DNA of 64,000 nucleotides, taken from NCBI GenBank assembly GCA_016584305.1, contig JACEEZ010017961.1, forward strand, positions 1 through 64,000. Reading direction: 5' to 3'. Of the stretch, positions 1 to 11,706 are shown piece after piece. The position numbers and the translations under genes are program-made. The notes below the pieces were generated by a model. The model ran no database searches and had not been told where the DNA came from. It saw only the letters and a list, made by a program, of their open reading frames with translations. The first letter of the stretch is position 1. Every line of letters starts with the position of its first letter. The DNA is from Chionoecetes opilio (taxonomy: Eukaryota > Arthropoda > Malacostraca > Decapoda > Majidae).

Positions 1-244
1 TTTTTTTTTTTGCGTTGTGCGTGCCTAAGCCCGTTAGGCTGCCTCCAGGAGTGGATATGGTAGGCCCTGGAGGTTAACTTGAGGGCTGTATGGTTGCCCT
101 TTGGCGCCTGTGGCGCAGAAGAATTTTAGTAGTTACGCGTGTTAGAGGCTCTTCTTGGCCCCCCGTGTCCTCCATGCACTCGCAATCGAAGTAGAGTTAA
201 TGCAGCGTGTGGTGTTCTAGGCCACTCAACAGTGCAGAGAAAGA

Positions 245-430
245 TTTAAAGTGGATTTTACAGCCCTCATCAAGGATCGAACTCGGATCACCGGGAACGC
301 CACTCGGAGACTTCTTCTTCTTCTTGTGAACCTTTCTGCTTAGTATCACTTTGTAGGTCGTCTGTCATGCTCGTGCTCGAGCTTGACATATATCTTGACG
401 CTAACCACTCTGCTACCGCCTCCCATAAGA
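245..430 (-). repeat. tRNA-derived SINE segment (Ser/Leu-type promoter), copy A
   Basis: Read on the minus strand there is a pol III A-box-like stretch (GTAGCAGAGTGGTTAGCG) and, downstream, a B-box-like stretch (GAGTTCGATCC). The two boxes are about 125 nt apart, further than in a normal tRNA, with a small hairpin (CTCGAGC...GCTCGAG type) and a run of AAG triplets between them. This fits a SINE derived from a Ser/Leu-class tRNA. The second copy is at about 11955-12115. Confidence 0.55.
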
Positions 431-1179
431 GACGTACGGGACACGTCTTCCTTCCTTCCTGCTTAGTATAGTATTATAATAGGCTTAGTATAGCTTGTAG
501 TTTTGCTTTGTTTTTTTCCATTTGTTTGTGTTTTTCTCTACAGGAGCAGCCGGTGTAGCATAAGATAGGTAACACCTCGAAATAAGTAGCACCTTACCTA
601 CACCCCCGCCGTTCCTTACTATTTACCACAAAATACTCCTTTATAAGTGATTAATCATGAGTGTGTGGATACTGTGGTTTCTGGAGGTACTGGAGGAGAC
701 AGGAGAGAAAGAGGAAGGCATTGTGACAGTGTTATTGCCGTATAACACTGTCACACAACCATCAGCTGACAAGATATGTGTCAAGCTCACTCACTCAGAC
801 CAAAACAGCATCCGCTGGGTGACTCCCAACTCAAGCTCAATCTCAAGCTCCTCTCCTCCCTCCTCTTCTCTACGTAGTGTTGGCCGAAGCCACCACCCCG
901 GGAGGCGGTTCACAAACCCTAGGCTAACACCCAGTACCCATTCACTGCTGGGTGGACAGGGGCTTGGGGCATTTTCAAGATATTTTTTTGGGGAAAAAGT
1001 GAGTTATAAGCTGTAAAATATGGTAGGTACACAGCCCCTCAAGTTAAACCTCCAGGGCCTACCATCCCACCCCTGGAGGCCACTGCCTAACGGCGCTGTA
1101 GGCACACACACACACACACACACACAACACAAAAAAAAAAAAAAAAAAAAACGGACTAAATAAGCATTTTTACAGGGTT

Positions 1180-1345
1180 TATAATACCAGAGTTTCGCGA
1201 TCCGCGAGTTTCGCGCTATGCCTCCGGAAGAAAGCAGGCGCGAAACTCGGGAGGGTAGTGTAGACCGTAATTTACACATCTCGTATCATCGGATTCTCGT
1301 ATACCGAATGCTCATACAACGGGACCTCCCTGTACATAACTAATG
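1180..1345. repeat. pogo/Tigger-like terminal sequence
   Basis: Contains 'gagtttcgcgatccgcgagtt' type repeats, then a terminus reading (minus strand) as CAGGGAGGTCCCGTTGTATGA-like with repeated 'tcgtat' words. The same ends occur near 2105-2330, 3600-3750, 11130-11420 and 13855-14000. TIRs beginning CAGGGAGG..CCGTTATACGA with TA flanks are typical of pogo/Tigger elements of the Tc1/mariner group. No transposase frame is seen here. Confidence 0.5.
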
Positions 1346-1599
1346 GTAAAATATAGGTTTGGTTCCAGGACCCCATCAAAGACATGTTTTTCAAGCTAAA
1401 ATAAACTATACCAAATACAACAAACACACAGCGTCTATATTACCCACACTGTACTACCTATTCTATAGAAAAAGCATTCTGAAAGAGAAAATAGCATACA
1501 AAAGGTTGTACTATAGAGGGTTTGTACAAGACGTTGTACTGTAGGGGACGCCGCGTGATACAAAATCAAGAGAGGGTAGGGTAGGTAAGGGACAAGGGA

Positions 1600-2105
1600 G
1601 GGGTGCGCAGACCTCTTCCACTGCCCAGAAACTCGCCTCTGCGCATCTGAATCATTGCAAATTGTTGTGTACACTTTAGCTAGACACGGGTTACACCAAA
1701 CACAGAGTTCACACACAGGTTTATTTCGGCTGGAATATGTAGGTAAAAGCGGAGGAATGCCAAGAGGAACAGAGAGAGGGGGAGTGGTTTGTCCTCTCAC
1801 TGTGGTGGTAGGTAGGTAACTGCCAGAAGCTGGTCTAGGAAGCCAGGGCGGGAACCCAGCAACGGAGGTGCAGAAGGAATTTGGGTCACGAGCGAGTCAG
1901 GTCCACGCCAGGTGTTGGCTTTTTCTTTACGGGGTAATTACCAGGTGTGCGGCCACCACAATACTCCCCTTTTCACCCGCGAGTCAGGTCTATGCCAGGT
2001 GTTGCTTGACCTTTAGGGTAATTAGCCAGGTGTGCGGCCCCAAGCTTGGGGCCACCACAACATCATCATACAGCCCAGATGCATCCATGGTATGGCGCGC
2101 ATTTT
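1600..2105. other. Unassigned repeat tract
   Basis: No gene is visible. It holds two loosely repeated units with 'ccaggtgt' and 'gcggcc' (1890-1950 and 1985-2050). These are related to the 107-bp tandem unit at 13562-13790 read on the other strand. Confidence 0.4.
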
Positions 2106-2400
2106 GAAACTTGGTAATTTTGCTCACCCCAGTTTGAATGTCGTAGCATTGGATTTTCGATCTCGTATATTGAAAATAGACCCTAATTTACTCAGCTTGT
2201 ATCATTGATTTCTCGTATACCGAATGCTCGTATAACGCAGTTTAGGTTCCCCTGGCATACTCGTAAAGTGAAATCTCGTATAAAGAAACACATAACTAAT
2301 GGTAAAATATGGGTTCGGTTCCAGGACCCCATCAATAAAAAAAAAATTAAAAAAAGACATGTTTTTCAAGCTAAAATAAAATTTGGTAATATTTAAAGTA
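2105..2400. repeat. pogo/Tigger-like MITE fragment
   Basis: Starts with 'caccccagtttgaatgtcgt' and continues with 'tcgtat' words, 'taatggtaaaatatgggttc', 'gttccaggaccccatc' and an A-rich run before 'gacatgtttttcaagct'. The same string order is found near 11130-11500 (inverted then direct) and 13855-14000. Noncoding. Confidence 0.5.
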
Positions 2401-2404
2401 GGGG

Positions 2405-2760
2405 GCGAGAACCCCTGGGGAAATTTCCTATGATCCCGGTGTATCCTATATGCTATCACAGCATGGGAAAGCTGACCTGACTTCTTCAGGAAGGCACATA
2501 TTATACAGCTGAAAACGGGGTGTTGTGTTGTGCGGGCCGGCAACCGATTTCCGCCGCCAGCGGAGATCTCCTTGGTAATTATTTAGTAGGAAAGCGAGGA
2601 ACCCTTTGGGGAATCCTATGATCATTGGTGATATCCTATGGTGCTATCACAGCATAGGAGCTGACTGTCTTCTTCAGGAAGGGACAGGTGAGGCGGATGA
2701 CGGCGGTTTTTGGAGAGGCGGCGGGCGGGGCAGGCCGCCGCCTCCTCCGCCAAGGTAGGT
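2405..2760 (-). repeat. Two tandem copies of the I-like non-LTR 3' end
   Basis: 2410-2500 and 2585-2760 each resemble the minus-strand 3' end seen at 19935-20130 and the plus-strand one at 17040-17195. The shared words are 'cctatgat', 'gctatcacag', 'ctgacttcttcaggaag' and 'caggtgaggcggatgacggcg'. In the better copies these encode the last residues of the reverse transcriptase ORF (RLTCAFLRKTGQL-like). Both copies here are heavily decayed. Confidence 0.5.
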
Positions 2761-2889
2761 TTGGGGCAGGCTTAAAGTCTTATTACTCATTATTATACAA
2801 CTTAGTGATTATGGTGAGATTTATATACACGTGTCATTATCTAAATCAATGTAGCCCCGTGTGTCACCTTAAAAAAGGGTGATTTAAGA

Positions 2890-5800
2890 TGTTATGATGA
2901 GGTGACTGCTGGGGCCCAGCTGTGGGGCAGTGAGTGACGGAGAAATTCTTGCCGCGGAGCCGCCCCATAACACAAATATTCACTATTTTAACCCACATAC
3001 AACCTTCTACCCCCCCAAAACCCACTAGCAACACGGGCCCCTTTAAACTTTATATTACTATTATACTTTAAAACCCCTTTAAAAACGAAGCTTTTCCAAA
3101 AAAAACGAGACTTGTTTTAGATGAGGGAAACAAAAGGCGGAGGGGGGGAAAAAGGGTTGGGCAGCCTTCTTCCCCCGGGAAAATACTCTCACTTCTTGTT
3201 CGAGTGGGAGTTTTTTTAAAAAAACTATTTGTCTTTGGGGTTCGGGACGGTGACCCCTTTACCCAAAATTTCAAAACCCTTTCCCTACTCTTTTAACGAC
3301 CTACCCCCGGGGAGTTTTTGTAGCTTCCTTTGGGTTAGGGAAAGTAGTATCTAGGTAGTGCGGGGCCAGGTCTTTTTGCTGGCCATACTACATCCGTTGC
3401 TGGTTTTCTCGCCCAGGGTTGTGAATTTTTGAAACCCAAAAATTGTCGTAAGGGAGCCCCCCAGAATTACATATTTTCAGTTGATTACTGTACAACCTTA
3501 GGGTAAAATCAAAATAGTCAGTAAATTAAATTGAATTTTAGAAAAAACTTTTAATTTTCTTTTGTAAATTTAAATTGTAAATTACTTTAGTAAATAAATT
3601 GGTAATTTTTTCTCACCCCAGTTTTGAATGTCGTAACATTGGGTTTTTGGGGGGCTCGTTATATTGAAAAAATTTTGACCCTAATTTACACATCTCGTAT
3701 CAAACGGGTTTTCGTATACGAAAGTCGTATAAAGGGACCTCCCCGTACTTTTGGGGGGGACCGCTTTCCCTTTTTCCCTTCCCTTCTTTTTCGATGCCTA
3801 AATAAAATTCACTGCCTGAAAAAGCTAAATAAAACATAAAAAACACCGGGAAAACAGGCGAACACGGCTTTAAAAAAAAGCTTTTAAACATGCTCTCTGA
3901 CTGTCATAAAAATGAACCCCCTGAAGGGCACTTTTAAAAGGGGCCGTCACCTAGCACTTTTTTTTCCCCGATGTCAGAGGACAGTCTTTCAAGTTCCGCC
4001 GAGCCAAAACCCTGAACGCATTTCCCTTTCCGTTTTTTAGCTAGTTTGTTTATCTGCATTGACAAAACACCAAACCTCGGGTATCGCGCCTAATTTTTTG
4101 CCGCTTTTCGGCGCGGGGATACCAAAAAACGCGATAGCCCGGGAAAAATAAAACTAATGGTTAAAAAAAATTTTTTAATTGGTGCCAAGACCCCCCCGAT
4201 GCCCCCCAAAAATTTTACCACTTTTTTTTATGTTTTTTTTCCCTTTTTTTTTAAAGGGATAGTTTATTGAAATGATAAAACAAAATTTAGGAATATAAAA
4301 AAAACAATATTTTACAGCGCACTTTTTATACCCTTTTTTCGGGGGGGACAGCAGCTTAATGGGTGAGCCCGGGGGTTTTGAGGGGGTTGTCATTTTTTGA
4401 CCACCGTTTACGGGCCTGTAACTCGTCCGGGGTCTTTCCCTTGTTGCACAATGAAGGCCCCAAAATCAGAAAGATTAATCAATGGAAGGGGAAACTTGGG
4501 GGGGTCCCGGTTGCGGTCCTTCTTTTTTTGCTGTGCCTGGTTGCGGCTTCGTAATTTCTCAGTGATCTGACGTTGACAGGGAGATTTATGCTTTCATGAT
4601 ACTGCTGTTCAAACTTGCCACTCCCTGAGAATCAACGAGCACTTCAACTCGCTGTTTTTAGTTAAGTCTTTTTTAGGGATGTGGCGTAGCCTGCAACTCA
4701 AATTTTTTTTTTTTTTTTTAATCACAAGGAACTTTTCAAGGGGCACAGCAAAAAGGGGGTAACACAAAGCCCGCTTAGTTGCCAGGTCCCTAAAAGAAGA
4801 CAGTAAGAGAAAAAAATAAAAACAGAGGGGTAGGAAAAATTTAGTTCGGGAGGTGTCTTTATCTTTTTTTTGAAAAGATTTAAGTCATAGGAAATTTTTA
4901 AAAAAAAAAAGAAAAAAGGAAGAGAGTTCCCGAGTTTACGTTAAAGGGATGCAAGGTAAAGATACGATTAACTCTTGCATTAGAAAATGGAAGAATGGGG
5001 TGAATTGAGTAGAAAGTCTTGTGGGAGCGAGGCGGGGAGGGGGGGGGGGCATGCAGTTTGCAAGTTAGAAGGCAGTGAGCAGAAAAAAAAACGGTTTAAA
5101 AGGGGAGCAAAGGAAGGGAACATTTCGGCGGTGATTTTTAAAAATGAAGACAGTCGTCAAAGGAGAAGATTGAGAGACGAAAAGCTTTTGACTCAACCCT
5201 GTTTAGGAGAGTGTAGAGTGGATCCTCCCCAAACTGTGAGAAAAACTCCATACATGGGCGATAAGGCCCCCGTAGAGAGAAGCAAAAAAAGGGAGAGAGA
5301 AAAAAAAAAAAGGGTGCAGGGGCGCCACGCACCCTAAATTCTTAGAAAAACTGTTTTAGCAAAAAGATGGGGAAGGGGAGATTTCCGTTCAGATTTTTTG
5401 AAAGGATAGTTCTAGAATTTCATTTTTAAAAAGGAACAGTGAGTTCAGAAGAAGAGGGGAATTATTGGTAGGGTTTTTTCGAGAGATAGGGGAAGAAATG
5501 GGTTTTTTTAGGCATTTAAAAAAATCAAGGTTTGTTGCCCCAATCAGAAAATTATAGAAAGATCAGAAGTTAGGCGCTCAGTGGGGACTTCCGTGAATCA
5601 CTTAGTTCCGTTGAGTTGGAGTCTAAAACGACGTTGAAAAAAGCAGGGTAGAATCATCAGCGTAGGAATGGATAGGGCTTTTGGGGTTAGACTTAGAAAT
5701 CATTAATGAATAATAAAAGAGAGTGGGTGATAGGACAGAACCAGGGGGGAAAAACCACTATTGATAGATTTAGGAGAAGAACAATGTCCGTCACAGTAGG

Positions 5801-6440
5801 CAATAGAACGGTTTGAAAGTTAACTTAAAAAAAGGTACAGAGAGAAGGTTAAAACCGAATGAGGGTAGTTTTGGAAATTAAAAATTTGTGCCCGGGGGCT
5901 CTATCAAAATTACAAAATGTCCTTTTAATTGGCAATGATAAAAAAAAAAACTCACGCCGAAACCCCTTTTCATCTCCCTCTTCCTCTTCGGTGCGTCCGC
6001 TTCACCTGGGCCCCATCATCCTCTTCCATTATTATCAGCAGCCCCGCAGGAGGCTGAATCATTTCCCTCTGTCCTCACCCCGTCCTTAGCAAATCCAGCT
6101 CCAGGGATTTGCCGGCCTCTGCCACCGGCTTCTATCTGTTTCTCGAGGACTGTGGGTTATAGGGATGCCCCCCTGGCGGGCCCAGGCAAAACCTCCAAAA
6201 TGTTACGCCAAGCGTATTGATAGTGGTTTGTTCCCGCAGTCTACCACTAAGTCAACTGCTGGTTTTTACGTTTCATTTCCAATAAAAAAAATCACTTTTT
6301 GTTCTGCCCCAGTTTCACCCCTTGGTTTATAGTGGGGGGAGGACGAGGTTGAGGGTAAAATGGCCCCCTTATCAAAAATTTCCTTTTAAAGCTTCACTGC
6401 ACCCAGAGAGTACGCCACTTTATATTGACTAAGGTGGCGG
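2890..6440. other. Homopolymer-rich tract without recognisable genes
   Basis: Dense runs of g, a, t and c (for example near 3000-3300, 3740-3790, 4140-4400, 5930-5950) interrupt sequence that elsewhere in the window is cleaner. The repeat at 3600-3750 is a recognisable copy of 13855-14000 but with expanded homopolymers. Short frames here are low-complexity or repeat shadows. I see no gene. I suspect low consensus accuracy rather than biology. Confidence 0.5.
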
Positions 6441-6579
6441 GATTGTGGGAAAACCAGGGAATTGAGCAACCAATCACAGCCGCTGCTAATGTCCTGCCGC
6501 AATCAACGCAACGCCCCTTTCCGGCTGGCCTTCTGAGCCCACGGGTGGGGTTTTAGGGTTTCCCGCATTTTTGTCGCGT

Positions 6580-7180
6580 TTTACTTTTTAATGCACTCAC
6601 TTTTTCTTTTAATCAACGTTCACACAAACATACACCACCACACACACACAAAAAAGCATAACAGCTAGGCGTCCTTGTTCTAAAAAATACACCGTCAGGA
6701 CATTCCAGGGGCAGGTAGAGGGGAGTGAGGGTCAGGTCAGATTACCCAGGTGTTATCACAGGCTGTCAAGGGACACTCGGGCGCATTGTCTGCGGGTCAT
6801 GCAGCCTGTCACGTTCACCATAACAGGCTGTTGACTTCTCTCATACTGTTAGCTGTTACTTAACTATTTAAAAATTAAAATTTGCATTAGTACGTCTGCA
6901 TGGTTTTATGAATGGCTTGCAATTTGAGGGGTTAAAACAACAACTCTGTATACCTTCCTTTACATTTGGCAAAGTAGCTCGTGCGACAATGTCGTCCGAG
7001 TGTCCTTGACAGCTTGTGGGTTACACCTGGGGACCTGACCTGAACCTCTCTACCTGCCCCTGGAATGTCCTGACGGTGTATTTATAGAAAAAAGGACGCC
7101 TAGCTGTTACGCCCTTTGTGTGTATGTTTGTTTGTGAACGTTGATTAAAAGAAAAAGTGAGTGATTATAACGTAAAATGC
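6580..7180. mobile_element. Palindromic (foldback) DNA element, about 0.6 kb
   Basis: Left arm about 6580-6800 and right arm about 6985-7180 are inverted repeats. Outermost words are 'cactcactttttcttttaat' on the left and its complement around 7142-7165. 'gcctagctgtta' against 'taacagctaggc', 'acattccaggggcaggtaga' against its complement, and 'ccgagtgtcc' against 'ggacactcgg' follow inward. The short spacer (about 6840-6980) is AT-rich. No coding frame is present, so it is nonautonomous; the superfamily is not determined. Confidence 0.7.
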
Positions 7181-7499
7181 AGAGGCAGCTGCAGCATCGT
7201 CCTCACTCACAGACATCCTGTTCCACCACCACAGACATCCACCATTTCCTGGTGTGGACGGGCCTTTAAAAAACCGTAAAATTTGTATATTACTGACTAC
7301 AGTAAATTTGCTCAAATTGTTCTCCGTTCGAAAATGTGGTATTAGGTCGGTATAGTGGGCCTTCAAAAGTGCTAGGATTCTTACCTAGTACATCATCGTG
7401 TAGATTTCTTCATTCTGAGTATTTCTCTCCCATTTCCAATGGGGGATAAATTGTGATCTGGTGATAAATACGAGGTGTCTCGAATCGTCCAGACATCTC

Positions 7500-7790
7500 T
7501 AATCACAGGCGCCACTTTAAAACTCCTGCCTGCACCACCACGGGCGAGGGCCAACCATCACAGCCCTCAAGTGAACCTCCAAAGCCTACATCCCACCTCT
7601 GGAGGTCACTGCCTACACGCACTCTAGGCCCATATGTGAAAAAAGAAAAAAGATGCGTGATAGCTTGTGAAACGCGGGTAGCTTGCTGGGCTATAGCCGA
7701 GGATTGCAGTACATTTGGGTATGGCGCGATAGCCGTAAAGCACGATAGCCGAATGCGCGATAGCCGAGGTTTGAGTGTATACATAAGTAA
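7500..7790. repeat. Interspersed repeat plus pogo-like terminus with GCGATAGCCG words
   Basis: 7550-7620 is another copy of the 'cacagccctcaag ... cctggaggtcactgcctac' unit seen at 1028 and 13180. 7690-7785 holds four spaced copies of a GATAGCCG word (one as ctatagccga) and ends GGTTTGAGTGTA. Read in reverse this resembles pogo-type termini (CACTCAAACCTCGGCTATCG). Noncoding. Confidence 0.45.
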
Positions 7791-7844
7791 GTGTATAGCA
7801 GCGATAGCCTGCCTGGGTGGTCGGAGCCATGTTTGTCATGTCAG

Positions 7845-7915
7845 CCAGGAGGAGCCTCCTCCTCCTGGCATGAGCCAGGAGGAGGGAGGGAGGAGGAGGA
7901 GGAGGAGGAGGAGAA
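7845..7915. repeat. (GGA)n microsatellite with small palindrome
   Basis: A 'caggaggagcctcctcctcctg' style palindrome leads into a GGA/GGAGG run. A second (GGA)n stretch is at 8978-9010. Confidence 0.8.
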
Positions 7916-8099
7916 ATACATAGGAATAACAGACACCAGGAGACCTATTGGTCCATAACTAGGGTATCTGTTGAACTTCATACTACTAACTATCAACTGT
8001 AAGAGAACAGTTGGAAATGATACCATGTCCCTAAAGAAGAAGGAACATGGAAGTTTCGTAGTGAAGAATGATAGGATATAAATATTCTAACTACAACTA

Positions 8100-8985
8100 G
8101 CACTAACACTAATCGATCCGGGGGACTATAGTATGAATTCGCAGGGCCAATATCAATACCATTTTACTTTACAGTGCGCGTCAAGTCTGTTTTTAAATGA
8201 AGTTATTGAGCTGGCTTCGACAACATTTGCTGGTCATTTGTTCCATCGATTCAACAACTCTAACATTGAATAATTTTCACGGAGATCTGTGATGCAACGT
8301 TGACCGTGTCAATTTTAAAAAACCGTTATTTCTTGTTGTCACTTGAGGAGAAAGCTCGAATAGGTTCTCTTGATTATTAACATTAAATCCTTTTAGGATC
8401 TTAGGTTCTATCAAGTCCCCACGGATTCTACGATCCTTCAAGGAAAACATATTAGCTTCAGCAGTCTCTCTTCATAAGATGAATTTCGCAGAGATGGAAT
8501 TAGTTTGGTTGCTCTTCTTTTAACTGATTCCAATTTGGAATCTTTTATGAAAACAAGCGGACCAGAATTGAACGGCATATTCTAAGTGCGGCCTAACCAA
8601 AGACGTGTATAATAGTGTCATTACTTTTGGAGTTTTATGTTCAAAGTTGCATTTAATGAAGCCCAACATCATATTCGCCTTTTTACAGGGAATGCATGCT
8701 GGTATTAAGACCATTACTAATGATGACACCTAAATCCTTTACCTGCTGTACTTCAGTTAACGATTTATTTTGCATTTAATAGTAATAGTTATTTTGCATT
8801 TAATAGTAATAGTAATAGAATAATATTTGAGGTTTATTGTTGCCTATATGCATTACTTTACATTTATCGGAATTGAATTTTTAATAGCCTTTATCACTCC
8901 AATCTGATAGTTTGTCGAGATCACGTCGTATGAGTTCGCAGTTTTCTCTAGTATATGCTTTACCGCCTAATTTTGGAGTAGGAGG
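8100..8985 (-). pseudogene. CR1-like non-LTR reverse transcriptase C-terminal fragment
   Basis: Minus-strand translation gives a decayed CR1/L2-type RT end. Near 8970-8890 is KLGGKAYTRENCELIRRDLD. In 8729-8520 is LLYTSLVRPHLEYAVQFWSA. Near 8430 is DRRIRGDLIEP, and near 8220 NVVEASSITSFKNRLD. The catalytic FADD block is missing upstream, so only the thumb and C-terminal part remain. Frames shift several times. The sequence between 8760 and 8830 carries small duplications (TTTGCATTTAATAGTAATAG twice). Confidence 0.75.
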
Positions 8986-9029
8986 AGGAGGAGGAGGAGG
9001 AGAAGGAGGACCTACGAAGCGAAAACTTA

Positions 9030-9660
9030 AGAGAAGATGTCACAAGAAGAAGTCAAGAAATTGTAATACGTACTAATATTCACTTTTTTAAAACCCACAT
9101 ACACACCTTCTACAACTAAATCACTAGCAACAACTTATCAAGTTGTTGAAAATCATGTTGGAGTGTATACTTTTTTTTGTGAAGTGGAAAAATCTCATTA
9201 AACTTCCTTCACATTCTTTTGTAATTACCCCCAAAGTGCCAAGCATTTTTCACAAAAATTTTCCAATGGTGCTAAGCAAATATAGAATTTTTTTTTTTTT
9301 TTTTTGCTGAAAAGTGTGTAGAATGATTAGAAAACACCATAATTGATACATTTTGGGACTCACCTCTCATTATTTTCATGATTTTTAGGCGCCAGATTCT
9401 TCGGCGCTCAAGGGACTCGCCGAGCCAACTTTGGAGGTCTCTATAATGTGGTTTTAGGGCACTAAGGAGGCTAAGGGCGTGGGTTCCAGGAGATTGGAGT
9501 GCATAGAGGTCTGATACAAGTTATGAGGGGCTGTGCAAGGCTACGAGCCAAGCTACGTTTAAAGCAAATTCGGAGGTTTTGTGTTTTGACGCACAAACAT
9601 ATTTCATAGTAAAACGTGCGTAAATTGTTGTTTTTCAACTGCTATCATAAAAATTAGTAA
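9030..9660. other. AT-rich region, no gene seen
   Basis: 9065-9140 repeats words at 2975-3050 ('aatattcact', 'acccacatac', 'accttcta', 'cactagcaac'), so at least part is interspersed repeat. The rest shows no frame or structure I can assign. Confidence 0.4.
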
Positions 9661-9670
9661 CTAGAAGTAG

Positions 9671-9672
<2 letters not shown>

Positions 9673-9767
<95 letters not shown>

Positions 9768-9777
9768 ATATATATAA
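9673..9777. repeat. (TA)n microsatellite
   Basis: About 105 bp of nearly pure TA dinucleotides. Confidence 0.95.
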
Positions 9778-9779
9778 AA

Positions 9780-11100
9780 ATATACAATTTTAGGCACTTT
9801 TTCACTCGTGAGGCGATTTTTAGACGCGTTTTATTATACGTGTATTAGACTCGTACCCTCAACGTGACCACAGCCTTGGTGGGGGGGTGATGGTCAGTGA
9901 AGGGGAAGGGTAAAGGTATGAAAAGTGACCTGACAAAGTATGAAAAACCTCCTAGTCAAAATATGGTCACAGCAATTTTTTTAAATCGCAACCGTAAATA
10001 TACAGCGCTGGCACTGTGCAGGTTAAACATCCCATAATTTTTAGTTTGCACACTATCCTGCTCAGATGTTCCTGAATCTTGGGAGGGCAGTGATAGTAGT
10101 TGCACCAATTCCCAGACATCTATACATATTGGGCATGCTAAAAGGGGGATGATATGGCAAAGTAAAAGGTAGTAAGTGAAGTGGATGAGACTCTAAAATG
10201 AGGACACAAGGTTGTGTCTCAATTTTGGAGTTTCAAAAAAGTTAGACATGACCCTGTTCATGAACACCCCCATCAAAACCTTACTTACCTGTTCAACTAA
10301 TGCTGGATGAAGGTACCGAACTTTAGCATGAAGGTGTTGGCAGAGCACCTCACGTGTCTCAGGTAGTGGCTCACTTTCCATTTTCTGTGTAATTGTGTGA
10401 ATTTTTAGTGATTAAGTTATTTTCAAAAAAAAGTTAAAAGATTACATGCAAAGAGAATTTTTCATAAGGTTTATATCTATTTTGCACAAGTCCCCTCTGG
10501 AGCTACACATTTTTCCAAAACATATTTTGATTAATTTCACACAATTTTGACATTCATTTCCTGTAGCTCAGGCACTGTAAAACACAACTGGGCAAACATA
10601 TCCAAAGGTAAATAGGAGAGGATTCATGGGTATTCCAAAACAGTGGATATGTATGCAATAAAAACTTTCTTTCCTCTTCCTTTTTCCACGGGGCGGCCAC
10701 AACCAAGTTCCTCCATTCTTTTCTGTCTCAAACTGAGATACCGTAAATATCGGCGTTCAAGTCGAAACTTTGACCCCTGAAAAAATATCTCCATAACGGG
10801 GGTCGACTTATACGGCAAGGATAAAATGCGAACCTTTACCACCGAGTGCCAAACAAGTGGAAAGCACTACTAACAATTGCTGTACACCAACTACCGTAAC
10901 TCAGTCAGACAACTACAATATGCGCCACTTCCAGAGCAAAAAGCGATAACTGGAGAAGACGTTGTGACAGTTCCACCCACATCTGATACACAAAGTGTAA
11001 ACACTAGCGAATGCAATGGCGGAGGACACCGGTAGTGCAGTCCAGTCTTAAGTAGTACTGTGTTTACTATAATATACAGTATGTAGCGGTACTATCAGGG
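9780..11100. other. No gene recognised
   Basis: The short minus-strand frames at 10193-10381 and 10624-10842 have no domain I recognise. 10740-10830 contains 'taccgtaaatatcggcg ... gtcgacttatacggc', a pattern typical of DNA-transposon ends with a GTCGACTTATAC core; a similar trace is at 14940-14990. Otherwise unassigned. Confidence 0.35.
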
Positions 11101-11620
11101 GACTATAGTGTTTTTCAAGTGAAAGAAGATATACGAGAATCCGATGATACGAGATGTGTAAATTAGGGTCTATTTTCAATATACGAGATCGAAAATCCAA
11201 TGCTACGACATTCAAACTGGGGTGAGTAAAATTACCAAGTTATTACTAAAGTAAATTACAAGTTATTTACTAAAATTATAGTCATTTACTGACTACAGGG
11301 AGGTCCGAAGATACGAGCAGTTAGGTTCCACCTGGCATATTCGTAAAGTGAAATCTCGTATAACGAAACACATTACTAATGGTAAAATATAGGTTTAGTT
11401 CCGGACCCCCATCACAAAAACAAACAAAAACAAACAACAAAAAACATAAAAAAAAAATAAAAAAAAAGACATGTTTTTCAAGCTAAAAATAAACTACACT
11501 ACCCTCCCGAGTTTCACACTATGCGAGTTTCGCGATCCTCGAGTTTCGCGCTGAGTCCTAATTCTTTACCATCCCAACTTTCGCGCATTATTATCCCGAC
11601 TTTCGCGTTTTTTTTGTTGG
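11100..11620. repeat. pogo/Tigger-like termini in inverted and direct orientation
   Basis: 11130-11250 is an inverted copy of the 13855-13990 terminus ('tacgagaatccgatgatacg'). 11312 begins CAGGGAGGTCC, the outer end of the TIR. 11330-11500 repeats 2250-2380. 11505-11610 has CGAGTTTCGCG repeats. Noncoding, probably MITE-class copies of a Tc1/mariner-group family. Confidence 0.5.
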
Positions 11621-11623
11621 TGG

Positions 11624-11624
<1 letters not shown>

Positions 11625-11654
<30 letters not shown>

Positions 11655-11706
11655 TGTGTGTGTGTGTGTGTGTGTTGTGTGTGTGTGTGTGTGTTGTGTG
11701 TGTGTG
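11625..11706. repeat. (GT)n microsatellite
   Basis: Interrupted GT repeat of about 80 bp at the start of composite repeat copy B; copy A has its (CA)n counterpart at 1100-1130. Confidence 0.9.

Larger units (their letters stand above)
1..1600. repeat. Composite interspersed repeat, copy A (cut by window start)
   Basis: This block recurs in the same orientation at about 11690-13560. Shared landmarks in order are a GT-rich start, a unit reading 'tggtaggccctggaggtt', a tRNA-like SINE segment, a run containing 'gcttagtatagtattataat', a short S-rich frame at 657-1016, an inverted copy of the 'ccctggaggtt' unit at 1028-1090, a poly-A tract, and termini with the motif CGAGTTTCGCG. The 119-residue frame at 657-1016 has no recognisable domain; its counterpart is 12812-13177. 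I interpret the block as several old elements piled together and copied as a unit, not as a gene. Confidence 0.7.

Noticed and set aside
657..1016. Possible small host protein
   Set aside because: The frame lies in a repeated block with a diverged, differently framed copy at 12812-13177 and no domain.
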